This document shows, in pieces, positions 25,976 to 34,614 of a stretch of 54,321 nt of DNA. The notes under the pieces were generated by a model that was not told where the DNA came from, made no database searches, and was given only the letters and a program-made list of their open reading frames with translations. Made by a program: the position numbers and the translations under genes. This DNA is from Rhizobium sp. Q54. GTDB taxonomy: Bacteria; Pseudomonadota; Alphaproteobacteria; SHVZ01. The stretch is from positions 1 through 54,321 of the forward strand of contig CAMBVS010000023.1 in assembly GCA_945871425.1 (NCBI GenBank), given 5' to 3'. The first letter of the stretch is position 1. Every line of letters begins with the position of its first letter.

Positions 25976-26287
25976 GCCCCAGGCTATGCGCTGTTCCAGA
26001 CGGCCAACAATACCGGCGTCATGAAGGACGTCCGCCCCGACCAGCGGGGCGCCGTTTCCGGCCTGCTCAACCTGTCGCGCAACCTCGGCCTCATCACCGG
26101 CGCGTCGGTGATGGGCGCCGTGTTCGCCGCCGCCTCCGGCACCATCGAGGTGACGACGGCGCCGCCGGAAGACGTGGCTGGCGGCCTCGGTATCACCTTC
26201 GCCGTCGCGACGGCCCTGATCGGTGGCGCGATCGTGGCTGCGCTCGGGGGCGCGGCGCGGCCGGCCGACGGGAAAGCTTCAGGATGA
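25976..26287 (+). pseudogene. C-terminal remnant of an MFS drug-efflux transporter
   Basis: After an in-frame stop at 25973-25975, the frame reads GYALFQTANNTGVMKDV, RGAVSGLLNLSRNLGLITGA, SVMGAVFAAASG and a last membrane helix (FAVATALIGGAIVAALGGAA). This is the end of a 14-TM or 12-TM DHA-type (EmrB/QacA-like) exporter. About 100 of roughly 400-500 residues survive. The 5' part is replaced by the lipoprotein gene, marking the right edge of a rearrangement. It overlaps the convergent C26 gene by nine bases. Confidence 0.75.
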
Positions 26288-27070
26288 CCTTGCGGGGCTC
26301 GAGCCCCCCCGCCGACGCGCCCGCAGCGCCTCGCCGAACGCCTCGAACAGGGCCCGGTTGATCGGGTTGCTTTGCGGGTCGTATTCGGCGTGCCACTGGA
26401 CGCCGAGCGCGAAGGACGGCGCGTCGGCGATGCAGATCGCCTCGATGGTGCCGTCTTCGGCCACGCCCTCGACGACGATGCGCTTTCCCGGCTCCTCGAT
26501 GCCCTGGCCGTGAAGTGAGTTCACCCGGATGGTCTCGCAGCCGAGAAGCCGGGCGAACACGCCGTCGGCCACCAGCTTCACCTCGTGACGGTCGGCGAAC
26601 ACCACCTCGGGGTCGGGATGGACCTCGCCGTTCTCCAGGCGAGGCATGCGATGGTTCATCCGCCCCGGCAAGTCGCGGATCTCGGGATGCAGCGAGCCGC
26701 CGAAGGCGACGTTCATCTCCTGGAAGCCCCGGCAGATGCCGAAGACCGGCACGCCGCGGTCGACGCAGGCCCTGACCAGCGCCAGCGCCACCGCGTCGCG
26801 GTCCTGGTCATAGGGTTCGTGCCTGGGATCGGGCTCGACGCCGAAGCAGGTCGGATGGACGTTGGCCCGCGCCCCGGTCAGCAGGATCCCGTCGACCGCG
26901 CCCAGCAGCGCGTCGACGTCGGTGACATCCGGCAGCGCCGGAAACATCAGGGGCAGCGCCCCCGCCACCTCGGCGACCGCGCGCAGATTGCGCTGGCCCA
27001 CGACCTGGACGTTGAAGCGCTCGTTGACCACCTGGGCGTTGCCGATCACGCCCACCACCGGTTTCGTCAT
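26279..27070 (-). CDS. Gamma-glutamyl-gamma-aminobutyrate hydrolase-like (class I GATase, C26)
   Basis: A 263-residue glutamine-amidotransferase-fold hydrolase related to PuuD. Nucleophile cysteine in VFGICRGFQEMNVAFGG, His/Glu of the triad in GVQWHAEYDP, and the family aspects LLTGARANVHP and INSLHGQG-like VNSLHGQGIEE. ATG at 27070 is preferred over an in-frame GTG at 27079, as it begins MTKPVVGVIGN, the usual start. It probably cleaves a gamma-glutamyl amide in polyamine or amine catabolism. No puu genes are adjacent. Confidence 0.85.
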   Translation of the reverse strand: MTKPVVGVIGNAQVVNERFNVQVVGQRNLRAVAEVAGALPLMFPALPDVTDVDALLGAVDGILLTGARANVHPTCFGVEPDPRHEPYDQDRDAVALALVRACVDRGVPVFGICRGFQEMNVAFGGSLHPEIRDLPGRMNHRMPRLENGEVHPDPEVVFADRHEVKLVADGVFARLLGCETIRVNSLHGQGIEEPGKRIVVEGVAEDGTIEAICIADAPSFALGVQWHAEYDPQSNPINRALFEAFGEALRARRRGGSSPARSS

Positions 27071-27208
27071 GCTCGCCACTCATGCCCGCCGCTGAACCGC
27101 CCGCCCGCGGCCCGATCGCGCACTCTAAGCCATATTCCGTCGCCGGTGAACTCCTGGCCCGCGCACTACTCACCCCGAACGACGATCGAACGTCCAGGCA
27201 ACCCGCGC

Positions 27209-28237
27209 CTACCCCCGGGCATACTCCGGAATCCGGAAACGCTTGCGGTAGGCCCCTGGTGCCATCCCCGTCGTGCGCTTGAACAGGCGGCGGAAGAACG
27301 CCGCATCCTCATAGCCGACACGCCAGCTGATCTCATCAACCGAAACATCGGTGCGTTCCAGCCGACGCTTGGCATCCTCGACACGGAGCCGCTGCACATA
27401 GGCGATCGGCGTCAAGCCGGTCGCGGCAGCGAAACGGCGCTTGAAGGTTCGCTCGGCGAGGCGCGAGCGCTTGATCATCTCCTCGACCGGATTGGCGACG
27501 GCGAAGTGCTTGGCAAGCCAGGCCTGCGCACTCTGGATCTCGCCGTCGCCATGGTCGCTCTTGCCTTCGAAGACGATGTAGGGCGTGAGCCCATCCTCGT
27601 GCCATTGGAGGGCGAAGGACCGTGCCAGCTGCTGCGCGACCGTCGCTCCGGCGTGATGGGCGATCAGGTAGAGCACCATGTCGTGCCAGGTCGCCGAGGC
27701 GCCGGAGCTGATCAGATCCTCGTAGCGGCCGGAGACCACGAGCACGCGCTCGGGATGGATCGTCACCTCGGGGTAGAGTTGAGCGAAGTCGCGGGCATAG
27801 CCGAAATGCACGGTGGCGTCGCTGCCGTCGAAGAGGCCGGTCTCGGCCAGGAGGAAGATCCCGGAGCAGGCCGAGCAGAGCCGGGCGCCGCCCATGTGCA
27901 TGCGCTTCAGCCACTCGACCAGGCGCGGATAGCGGCCCTTCTCCCAGCCCGACGGCCCGAGCAGGATCGACGGCACGATCACGATGTCGCAGGCCTCGAT
28001 CTCGTCGATCGAGCGCTGCACCTGGATCGGCAGGCCGCTCGCGAGCTTCACCTCGCCCGTCTTCTCGCCGACGACGTGGACGTGGAATGGCGGCTGCTTG
28101 ATGCCGGCCATTCGCATCAGCGAGACGCCGTTCATCACGTCGAAGATGCCGGCCAGCGTCGAGATGACGGCGTCAGGCACCGCGATGAGGGCGACCGTCA
28201 GCGTCTTCGGTCCGGAATGGGCTGCCTGTCTGGCCAT
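27209..28237 (-). CDS. GlxA-type AraC-family regulator with DJ-1/PfpI domain
   Basis: A 342-residue regulator. Residues about 10-185 are a DJ-1/PfpI (GATase1-like) domain with the nucleophile-elbow cysteine in LCSACSGIFLLAETGLF. The last 100 residues hold a double HTH of AraC type (RTFKRRFAAATGLTPIAYVQ and WRVGYEDAAFFRRLFKRTTG). The frame extends upstream to 28339, but ATG at 28235-28237 (MARQAAHSG) gives the family's normal length. It is divergent from a methyltransferase gene, its likely target together with itself. Members often sense amines or glycine-betaine-type compounds, but the ligand here is unknown. Confidence 0.9.
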   Translation of the reverse strand: MARQAAHSGPKTLTVALIAVPDAVISTLAGIFDVMNGVSLMRMAGIKQPPFHVHVVGEKTGEVKLASGLPIQVQRSIDEIEACDIVIVPSILLGPSGWEKGRYPRLVEWLKRMHMGGARLCSACSGIFLLAETGLFDGSDATVHFGYARDFAQLYPEVTIHPERVLVVSGRYEDLISSGASATWHDMVLYLIAHHAGATVAQQLARSFALQWHEDGLTPYIVFEGKSDHGDGEIQSAQAWLAKHFAVANPVEEMIKRSRLAERTFKRRFAAATGLTPIAYVQRLRVEDAKRRLERTDVSVDEISWRVGYEDAAFFRRLFKRTTGMAPGAYRKRFRIPEYARG

Positions 28238-28359
28238 GCGGGAAAGTGCGGAAGTGGCACGAATGAACCGATCGCGGGCGAATGCGGCTCTGTCGCCGAT
28301 CCTAGCGCATCGCCATCTTCCGCGTCTCCAAACCCGCACATGCCCGAAAGGACTTGAAG

Positions 28360-29427
28360 ATGGATATGCAACTGCTCGATCAGGCGAAGCTCGACGCCTT
28401 CGTCGGCCGCGCGCTCGGCGACATCGCCGCAGGCTATACCGGCGTGATGGTCAGCCTGGGCGCCAAGCTCGGCCTCTACAAGGCGTTGTCCGGCGCCGGC
28501 CCCCTGAGCGCCAAGGAAGTCTCCCAGCGCGCCAAATGCGCCGAGCGCTACGTGCGCGAGTGGCTGAACGCCCAGGCCGCGAGCGCCTATCTGCATTATC
28601 ACGCGGCCAGCGACACCTACGAGATGTCGCCCGAGCACGCGATGGTGCTCGCCAACGAGGAGAGCCCCACATACCTGCCTCATGCCTGGCACGTGCCGGC
28701 CTCGATGTGGTTCGACGAGGAGAAGGCGCTGGAGGCGTTCCGCACCGGCAAGGGGATCGCCTGGGGCGATCACGACAAGCGCCTCGCCTGCGGCGTCGCC
28801 GCCTTCTACCGCAACGGCTACCGCGCCAGCCTGGTGCAGCAATGGCTCCCTGCCCTCGCCGGCGTCGTCGCCACGCTCGAGGCCGGCATCGACGTCGCCG
28901 ACATCGGATGCGGGCACGGCCACTCGACCGTGCTCATGGCCAAGGCCTTCCCGAAGTCGCATTTTCACGGCTTCGACACGCACACCCACTCGATCGATGA
29001 ATCCAAGCGCAACGCCGCCGCCGCCGGCGTCACCGATCGCACCGAGTTCTCGATCGCGCGCGCGACCGACTATCCGGACAAGGGCTATGGCCTGATCTGC
29101 TTCTTCGACACGCTGCACGACATGGGCGATCCGGTCGCCGCCGCCCGGCATGCGGCACGCACGCTGGCCGCCGACGGCACGGTGATGCTGGTCGAGCCCT
29201 TCGCCAAGGACCGGATCGAGGACAACCTCAACATGGTCTCGCAGCTCTACTACTCGGCCTCGACCACGATCTGCGTCGCGCACGCGATCTCCGAGGGCGG
29301 CCACCTGGTCCTCGGCGCGCAGGCCGGCGAGGCACGGCTAGCCGAGGTGTTCCGCAAGGCCGGCTTCACCCATTTCCGCCGCGCCGCCGAAACGCCCTTC
29401 AACCTGATCTTCGAGGTGCGGCGCTGA
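28360..29427 (+). CDS. Class I SAM-dependent methyltransferase with N-terminal winged helix
   Basis: A 355-residue enzyme. Residues about 15-95 form a dimerisation/winged-helix segment typical of O-methyltransferase-like proteins (GVMVSLGAKLGLYKAL, SQRAKCAERYVREWLNAQAA). The Rossmann methyltransferase domain has motif I VADIGCGHGHSTVLMAKAFP and the acidic FHGFDTHTHS, then LICFFDTLHDMGDP. Start ATG at 28360 has AAGGA seven bases upstream; TTG at 28354 is in frame but less likely. The substrate is not predictable; the divergent GlxA-type regulator suggests induced metabolism of a small molecule. Confidence 0.85.
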   Translation: MDMQLLDQAKLDAFVGRALGDIAAGYTGVMVSLGAKLGLYKALSGAGPLSAKEVSQRAKCAERYVREWLNAQAASAYLHYHAASDTYEMSPEHAMVLANEESPTYLPHAWHVPASMWFDEEKALEAFRTGKGIAWGDHDKRLACGVAAFYRNGYRASLVQQWLPALAGVVATLEAGIDVADIGCGHGHSTVLMAKAFPKSHFHGFDTHTHSIDESKRNAAAAGVTDRTEFSIARATDYPDKGYGLICFFDTLHDMGDPVAAARHAARTLAADGTVMLVEPFAKDRIEDNLNMVSQLYYSASTTICVAHAISEGGHLVLGAQAGEARLAEVFRKAGFTHFRRAAETPFNLIFEVRR

Positions 29428-29484
29428 GACGACAGGCGGAACTCGAAGAAGCTCCGGATCGAGGTTTTTCCGGCGCTGGATCGC

Positions 29485-29553
29485 CCCGAGGCCGAGCGCG
29501 GCCTCGGGTCGCTCCCGCAGGCCGGCCGCCTCCCCGCGCGACCGTCGGTCGCG
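29485..29553. terminator. Two hairpins between convergent genes
   Basis: CCCGAGGCCG-AGCG-CGGCCTCGGG (29485-29508) is a perfect 10-bp stem. CGCGACC-GTC-GGTCGCG (29537-29553) follows. They lie between the ends of the methyltransferase and D-aminopeptidase genes, a natural place for bidirectional termination. No uridine tract is present, so the assignment is tentative. Confidence 0.4.
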
Positions 29554-29574
29554 GGCGAGGCCGCGGCCCCGTCG

Positions 29575-31125
29575 TCACACCCGCTCGAACTCGATCCGGC
29601 GCGCCAGCCAGCAGCCGACCCGGACGCCCGAGACGCGGCCGGCGCCGTCGCGGCGGAAGGCCAGCGTCCAGTCGCCCGGAGGCGAGAAGTCGAGGCTTCG
29701 CGGGCACGGCAGGCGCCAGAAATCGGGGCCGGCGGGCAGCAGCGGCTGCATCAGGCCGGGTCCGAAGATGCCCGAGAAAGCGCCGTAGAGCTGGCCGCCA
29801 CGGTCGACGCAGGTGAGTGTCGCGCCGTACTCGGCGTTGCGGAAGGCGCCGGCGATGTCGGTCCCGGCATCTCCCGCCAGCGGCACCAGCCGGGCGGAGT
29901 GGTTCTCGTCCGGCCGGTCCATCCACACGCCGTCGGCGGCGCGGCGGAGGCGAAGCGTGCCGCCGGCGGCCTCGGCCTCGCTCTTCACGTCGAGGGTTTC
30001 GGGCCGCCCGGAGTAGTGCAGGTGCAGGCGGTTCTCCGGCGCCGCCTCGATCCGCGTCACCAGGCCGGTCTCGGGTTCGACATAGGTGCCGCTGAGGCCC
30101 GCGGCCGCACCCGCCGCCGCCGGCTCCCTGGCCGGCACGCCGAGCAATCCGGCGAAGATCTCCTGCGCCGCCGCGCGCGGATCGGCCATGTGGTTGAACA
30201 GCACCACCACCGAAATGCGCTCCGCCGGGGCATAGAAGCGGAAGCTGCGCCAGCCGCGCAAGCCGCCGCCATGGCTGGTGATGCGCCGGCCGAGCAGCTT
30301 CGGCTGGCCGATGCCGAAGCCGTAGGGGGCCGGGGTGCCGTCGCCGAAGCTCTGTGGCGCGCAGAGCCGGCGATAGAGGCCGCCGGCGTCGTCGCGCGTC
30401 GAGTCGGCGAAACGCTCCCAGGCGATCATGTCGTCCAGGCTGGCGCCGATGCCGGCGTCGCCGGTCCACAGGATGCGGTTGACCGCCGGGCGGAAGCCCT
30501 CCTCGAGCGAGCCCTCGTAGCCCACCGCCCCGTCCGGCAGCGCGCTGGTGTCGGCGGCGAGCAGCGCGCGGCTCATGCCGGCGCGGTCGAAGACGCCCTG
30601 CAGCACGTCGGCGAGCGGCTTGCCGGCACGGTCGGCGACGATGTCGCCGAGGATGCGGAAGTTCTGGTTGCAGTAGGAATAGCGCGTGCCCGGGGCGAAA
30701 TGCAGGCTCCGCGTCAGCCCGATCAGCCTCGCCGCCTCCATGTCGCCGAACGGCGCCTCGACCGGCGAGCCGCACAGCATGGCCGTCGCCCAGTAGTCGC
30801 GGAGACCGGACTGGTTGTTGGCGAGATCGGCGGTCCTGGGCGTCGGTTCGGCCAGCCTCGGCAGCCGGGCCTTCACGTCGCCATCGAGCGTCGCCGGATC
30901 GGGGAAGCGGTCGAGGAGCGCCGCGCAGGTGAACTGCTTGGAGATCGAGCAGATGCGAAACAGCGTCGCCGGCGTAAAGGGAATGCGGCGGTCCTGGTCG
31001 GCCCAGCCCCAGGCGTGGCGAAGCAGCACCTCGCCGTCCTTCAGCACCGCCACGGCGCCGCCGATGCCGGCGGAGCCGCGGAGAACCGCGGCCATGGCGC
31101 GATCGAGGGTCTGGGTCGCGCTCAT
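29575..31125 (-). CDS. D-aminopeptidase (DAP-type, beta-lactamase fold)
   Basis: A 516-residue serine hydrolase very close in length and layout to the Ochrobactrum D-aminopeptidase (520 residues). The penicillin-recognising N-terminal domain has S60-x-x-K63 (ICSISKQFT), Y151-x-N153 (YSYCNQN) and an HGG motif (TSHGGGLRG), each offset by two from DAP. Two beta-barrel lipocalin-like domains follow (from about 330: LSGTYVEPETGL... and the IAGAFRNAEYGATL region). The enzyme releases D-alanine or similar residues from peptides. ATG at 31123-31125 is chosen; the frame is open upstream but lacks homology. It diverges from a nitroreductase gene. Confidence 0.88.
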   Translation of the reverse strand: MSATQTLDRAMAAVLRGSAGIGGAVAVLKDGEVLLRHAWGWADQDRRIPFTPATLFRICSISKQFTCAALLDRFPDPATLDGDVKARLPRLAEPTPRTADLANNQSGLRDYWATAMLCGSPVEAPFGDMEAARLIGLTRSLHFAPGTRYSYCNQNFRILGDIVADRAGKPLADVLQGVFDRAGMSRALLAADTSALPDGAVGYEGSLEEGFRPAVNRILWTGDAGIGASLDDMIAWERFADSTRDDAGGLYRRLCAPQSFGDGTPAPYGFGIGQPKLLGRRITSHGGGLRGWRSFRFYAPAERISVVVLFNHMADPRAAAQEIFAGLLGVPAREPAAAGAAAGLSGTYVEPETGLVTRIEAAPENRLHLHYSGRPETLDVKSEAEAAGGTLRLRRAADGVWMDRPDENHSARLVPLAGDAGTDIAGAFRNAEYGATLTCVDRGGQLYGAFSGIFGPGLMQPLLPAGPDFWRLPCPRSLDFSPPGDWTLAFRRDGAGRVSGVRVGCWLARRIEFERV

Positions 31126-31255
31126 GTCGTTCGCTCTTCTTGTAGTGATCGAGGCGGCAGGGTAGCGACCGAGGCGGCCGCCCGGCAACGGTGAAGTGGG
31201 CCAGCGAAATTGCGCTACTCTCCTCCCCTTCGATCGTTCCAGGAAGGAAGAGCCC

Positions 31256-32101
31256 TTGACCAATCCCACGGATGCCGAGGCGATCGCCCAGGTGCTGGCG
31301 GCCAGGTTCGGCGAGACGCTAGCCGTCGACCCGGAAACCGCCGGCCTCGAGACGCTCCGGCGCATGGCGGGCCGGCGGGTGCATCGCCGCTATCTCGACC
31401 GGCCGGTCACGCCGGACCTGCTGCGCCTGCTCTGCGCCGTCGCGCTGTCCTCGCCGTCGAAGAGCGACCTGCAGCAGGGCGACATCGTCATCGTCGCCGA
31501 TCCGTCGAAACGCCGGGCGATCTTCGATCTGATCCCCAGCATGCCGTGGATGGCCGAAGCACCGGTCTTCCTGGTCTTCTGCGGCGACGGCCAGCGCATG
31601 CCGCGGATTTCGGAGATGCGGGGCAAGCCGTTCCCCAACGACCACCTCGATGCCTTCTTCAACGCCACCGTCGACGGCGCCATCGTGCTTGCCAGCTTCA
31701 TCGCGGCGGCCGAGGCGGTCGGCCTTGGCTGCTGCCCGATCAGCGTCGTGCGCAACCGCTGCGACGTGCTGCGCGACGTGCTGTCCCTGCCGAAGCGCGT
31801 GGTGCCGATCGCCGGCCTCACCGTCGGCTGGCCGGCGGCGCCGGGTCGCCTGTCGCCGCGCCTCGCCCTCGACGCCCGCGTGCATGTCGACCGCTACGAC
31901 GACGGCCGGCTGGAGGCGCAGCTCGACGAGTACGACCGCAGGCGCAATGCCGCCGAACCGGGCCTCCGCCCGCGCGACGCCGACCGCTGGGGCGAGGTAC
32001 CCTTCTACGGCTGGTCGGAGGACAAGGCGCGGCAATACGCCGAGGCGCAGCGCACCGACTTCGGCGCCTTCGTCCGCGCCCAGGGCTTCAACCTCGACTG
32101 A
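31256..32101 (+). CDS. Nitroreductase-family FMN oxidoreductase
   Basis: A 281-residue nitroreductase-fold protein. TTG at 31256 is the likely start, with GGAAGGA six bases upstream; the frame is open from 31196 but that extension lacks a ribosome-binding site. FMN-binding signatures include RRVHRRYLDRPVTPDLLRLL, ALSSPSKSDLQQGDIVIV and AAAEAVGLGCCPISVVRNR. It likely reduces nitro-aromatics or quinone-like acceptors with NAD(P)H. It is convergent with the Old Yellow Enzyme gene, another flavin reductase. Confidence 0.85.
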   Translation: MTNPTDAEAIAQVLAARFGETLAVDPETAGLETLRRMAGRRVHRRYLDRPVTPDLLRLLCAVALSSPSKSDLQQGDIVIVADPSKRRAIFDLIPSMPWMAEAPVFLVFCGDGQRMPRISEMRGKPFPNDHLDAFFNATVDGAIVLASFIAAAEAVGLGCCPISVVRNRCDVLRDVLSLPKRVVPIAGLTVGWPAAPGRLSPRLALDARVHVDRYDDGRLEAQLDEYDRRRNAAEPGLRPRDADRWGEVPFYGWSEDKARQYAEAQRTDFGAFVRAQGFNLD

Positions 32102-32242
32102 CCGCTGTCACGGGGGGGCGTCTATCCGCTGTTGCGCCAGGCGGCGGCGATGCCGTCGATGCTCAGCCGAGGGCGCGGACGACCGCGCAACGCGAACCGT
32201 CCGCATCGACGCGACGACCGGACCGCCGTATCGAGCGGTGCC

Positions 32243-33319
32243 CTAGACCGCGAGCTTGCGGCCGCGGAGGTACTGGGCCGGGACGTTGACCACCGCATCC
32301 AGCGCGTCGGCGGCGCGCCAGGCCCAGAGCGGGTCGTTGAGCAGGGCGCGGCCGATCGCCACCGCGTCGGCCTTGCCGTCGCGGATGATCGCGTCCGCCA
32401 GCTTCGGATCGGTGATGAGGCCGACGGCGATGGTCGGGAGCCCCGTGGCGCGCTTGATCGCCTCCGACATCGGCACCTGGTAGCCCGGCTTGAGATCGAT
32501 CTTCTGCCTGGGCGACGAGCCGCCGCCGGAGACGTCGATGATGTCGACGCCCCGCGCGTTCAGCTCATGGGAGAAAGCGATTGCATCCTCGAGCGTCCAG
32601 CCCTCCTCGCCCATGTAGTCGGTCGACGAGATGCGGACGGCCAGCACCCGGTCCTTCGGCCACACGGCGCGCACCGCCTCGACGGCGCGCAGCGGAAAGC
32701 GCATGCGGTTCTCGCGGCTGCCGCCGTATTGATCGGTGCGGCGGTTGGAGATCGGCGACAGGAACTCGTGCATCAGGTAGCCATGCGCCCCGTGCAGCTC
32801 GCAGACGTCGAAGCCGGCGCGGGCTGCGCGGTTGGCGGCGGTGACGAATTCCTGGACGATCGTCGCCATCCCTTGCTCGTCCAGCGCTTTCGGGGTCTGC
32901 CAGCCTTCGTCGAAAGGAACGGCGCTCGGGCCGACCGAGGCCCATCCCTCCGGCGGCAGGACAGGGCGCACGCCCCGCCAAGGCGCCTCCATCGACGCCT
33001 TGCGCCCGGCATGGGCGAGCTGGATGCCGACGGCGGCGGTGCTGGTGTCCTTGATGTACCGGACGATCTTCGCCAGCGCGCGCTCGTGCTCGTCGGTATA
33101 GAGGCCGAGGCAGCCGGGCGTGATCCGGCCGACGGCGCTCACATGCGTCGCCTCGGTGAAGATCAGGCCGAGGCCGGCCGCGGCGTAGCGGCCGAGATGG
33201 ACGCTGTGCCACTCGTTGGCGAGGCCGTCGACAGCGCTGTACTGGCACATGGGCGAAAGCACGATGCGGTTGGGCAAAGTGACGGAACGGAGCGCGAGCG
33301 GCTCGAACAGTTTGGGCAT
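32243..33319 (-). CDS. NADH:flavin oxidoreductase, Old Yellow Enzyme (YqjM/NamA-like)
   Basis: A 358-residue TIM-barrel flavoprotein. Family features: PNRIVLSPMCQYSAVDG (with the YqjM-type cysteine at the flavin site), QLAHAGRKAS, the active-site pair in DVCELHGAHGYLMHEFLSP, NRRTDQYGGSRENRMRF, and VAIGRALLNDP near the C-terminus. It reduces activated C=C bonds such as enones and nitroalkenes. GAGG lies just before ATG. The DMT-exporter gene is upstream on the same strand, 70 bp away, so both may share a transcript. Confidence 0.92.
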   Translation of the reverse strand: MPKLFEPLALRSVTLPNRIVLSPMCQYSAVDGLANEWHSVHLGRYAAAGLGLIFTEATHVSAVGRITPGCLGLYTDEHERALAKIVRYIKDTSTAAVGIQLAHAGRKASMEAPWRGVRPVLPPEGWASVGPSAVPFDEGWQTPKALDEQGMATIVQEFVTAANRAARAGFDVCELHGAHGYLMHEFLSPISNRRTDQYGGSRENRMRFPLRAVEAVRAVWPKDRVLAVRISSTDYMGEEGWTLEDAIAFSHELNARGVDIIDVSGGGSSPRQKIDLKPGYQVPMSEAIKRATGLPTIAVGLITDPKLADAIIRDGKADAVAIGRALLNDPLWAWRAADALDAVVNVPAQYLRGRKLAV

Positions 33320-33389
33320 GGTCCTCGGGGAGAGTCGGGATCGGGGAGGTCGGCATCCTCGCCCAGACCGGGCGTCGTGTCGACCGCGA

Positions 33390-34295
33390 TCAGCCGCTCG
33401 CCGCCGCCGGCCGGCGGTTGACCAGGTAGAGGCCGGTGAAGATCAGGGCGGCGCTGGCAACGATCCCGGGGCCGATGGTCTCGCCGAAGAACAGCCAGCC
33501 CCAGAACAGGCCGGACAGCGCCACCGCGTAGGACGCCTGGCTGACGAACACCGCGCCGACGCGGCGCAGCAGATCGAAATAGAGGATGTAGGAGGCGACC
33601 GAGACGAACATGACGATGACTAGCGCAACCTCGCCCGGCAGCAGCGGCGGCCACAAGGGGTGGAACTGGCCCATCGCGAACGAGGCCGGCAGCAGGAAGC
33701 TGATCGCGCCGCCCAGCATGCCCGCCGCCATCACGATCGGCTCGTTGCGGTCGGACGGCCGGAGCTTGACGCCGATGATGTTGCCGATGGCGTAGAGCGT
33801 CGGAGTGAGCAGAGCCTGCAGCAGCCAGGGCAGCAGCGCCGGGTCCGGCAGCGCCGCCCCCGGGCTGACCAGGATGACGACGCCGGCCAGCCCCACCAGC
33901 ACGCCGAGCGCGCGGAGCGTCGCGAAGGTCTCGAGGCGCAGCGCCACCGCGATGCCGTAGGTCACCACCGGCGACAGGTTCACCACCAGCGACATCAGCC
34001 CGGCCGGGATGTGCTGCACGCAGAGCGCCATGTTGGCGTTGGGCAATGCGATGCTGAAGATGCCCATGGCGAGGTAGAAGCGGAAATGCTCCCAGCGGTA
34101 GCCGAATTTGAGCCCGCGCCAGGCGGCGAGCGCGAGCAGCAGCAGGCCAGCGCCGGTCGACTGCCAGAGCGAATAGCTGAGCGGCGGGATCCCCGCCCCG
34201 GTCGCCAGCTTGGCGAGCGACATCATCAGCCCCCACAGCGAGCCGAGGGCGACGATGCCGAGAACCGCGTGGAGCGGGCTGGGGGGAGCGGACAT
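33390..34295 (-). CDS. DMT-superfamily transporter (EamA family)
   Basis: A 301-residue inner-membrane protein with ten predicted helices in two EamA repeats (for example LHAVLGIVALGSLWGLMMSL at the start and ALSGLFWGWLFFGETIGPG near the end). Such proteins usually export amino acids or small metabolites. It is upstream of the Old Yellow Enzyme on the same strand and diverges from the AtzG/amidase pair. The substrate cannot be predicted. Confidence 0.87.
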   Translation of the reverse strand: MSAPPSPLHAVLGIVALGSLWGLMMSLAKLATGAGIPPLSYSLWQSTGAGLLLLALAAWRGLKFGYRWEHFRFYLAMGIFSIALPNANMALCVQHIPAGLMSLVVNLSPVVTYGIAVALRLETFATLRALGVLVGLAGVVILVSPGAALPDPALLPWLLQALLTPTLYAIGNIIGVKLRPSDRNEPIVMAAGMLGGAISFLLPASFAMGQFHPLWPPLLPGEVALVIVMFVSVASYILYFDLLRRVGAVFVSQASYAVALSGLFWGWLFFGETIGPGIVASAALIFTGLYLVNRRPAAASG

Positions 34296-34416
34296 GGGTC
34301 TGCGGAGATCCGATCGGGAGGCTTGGCGCGCCTTCCACTATAGCCGCTACCGAGGTTGCACCGCCTCCACCGTTGTGTTGCGGTTCTGGCGCAGTGACCG
34401 CAGGGGAGGAAATGCC

Positions 34417-34614
34417 ATGACCGCTACCATCGGAGATGAGGAGGCCCGCATCCTCGCGGCCCAGGCCGGCGTGGCGCTCGACGACGAGGCCGCTGTCAAT
34501 GCCGCTACCGCGATGGCGCCGCCGCTCGCGGCCGCCGACCGGCACGCCCGCACGCTCGCCTTCGAGGCCGAGCCATCGCAGTACCTCGCGGCCCAGCGGC
34601 GGGCAAAGCGGTGA
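34417..34614 (+). CDS. AtzG-like (DUF4089) small amidase partner
   Basis: A 65-residue protein, MTATIGDEEARILAAQAG to AEPSQYLAAQRRAKR. DUF4089/AtzG proteins are GatC-like and form a complex with AtzE-type amidases; the sequence pattern and size fit. GGGGAGGA ends seven bases before ATG. The stop overlaps the amidase start (GTGA), indicating translational coupling and a stoichiometric complex. The match is by size, context and general pattern rather than strong motifs. Confidence 0.72.
   Translation: MTATIGDEEARILAAQAGVALDDEAAVNAATAMAPPLAAADRHARTLAFEAEPSQYLAAQRRAKR

Noticed and set aside
31126..31365. N-terminal extension of the D-aminopeptidase
   Set aside because: No family similarity and it crosses the divergent promoter; ATG at 31123-31125 gives the family length and motif spacing.
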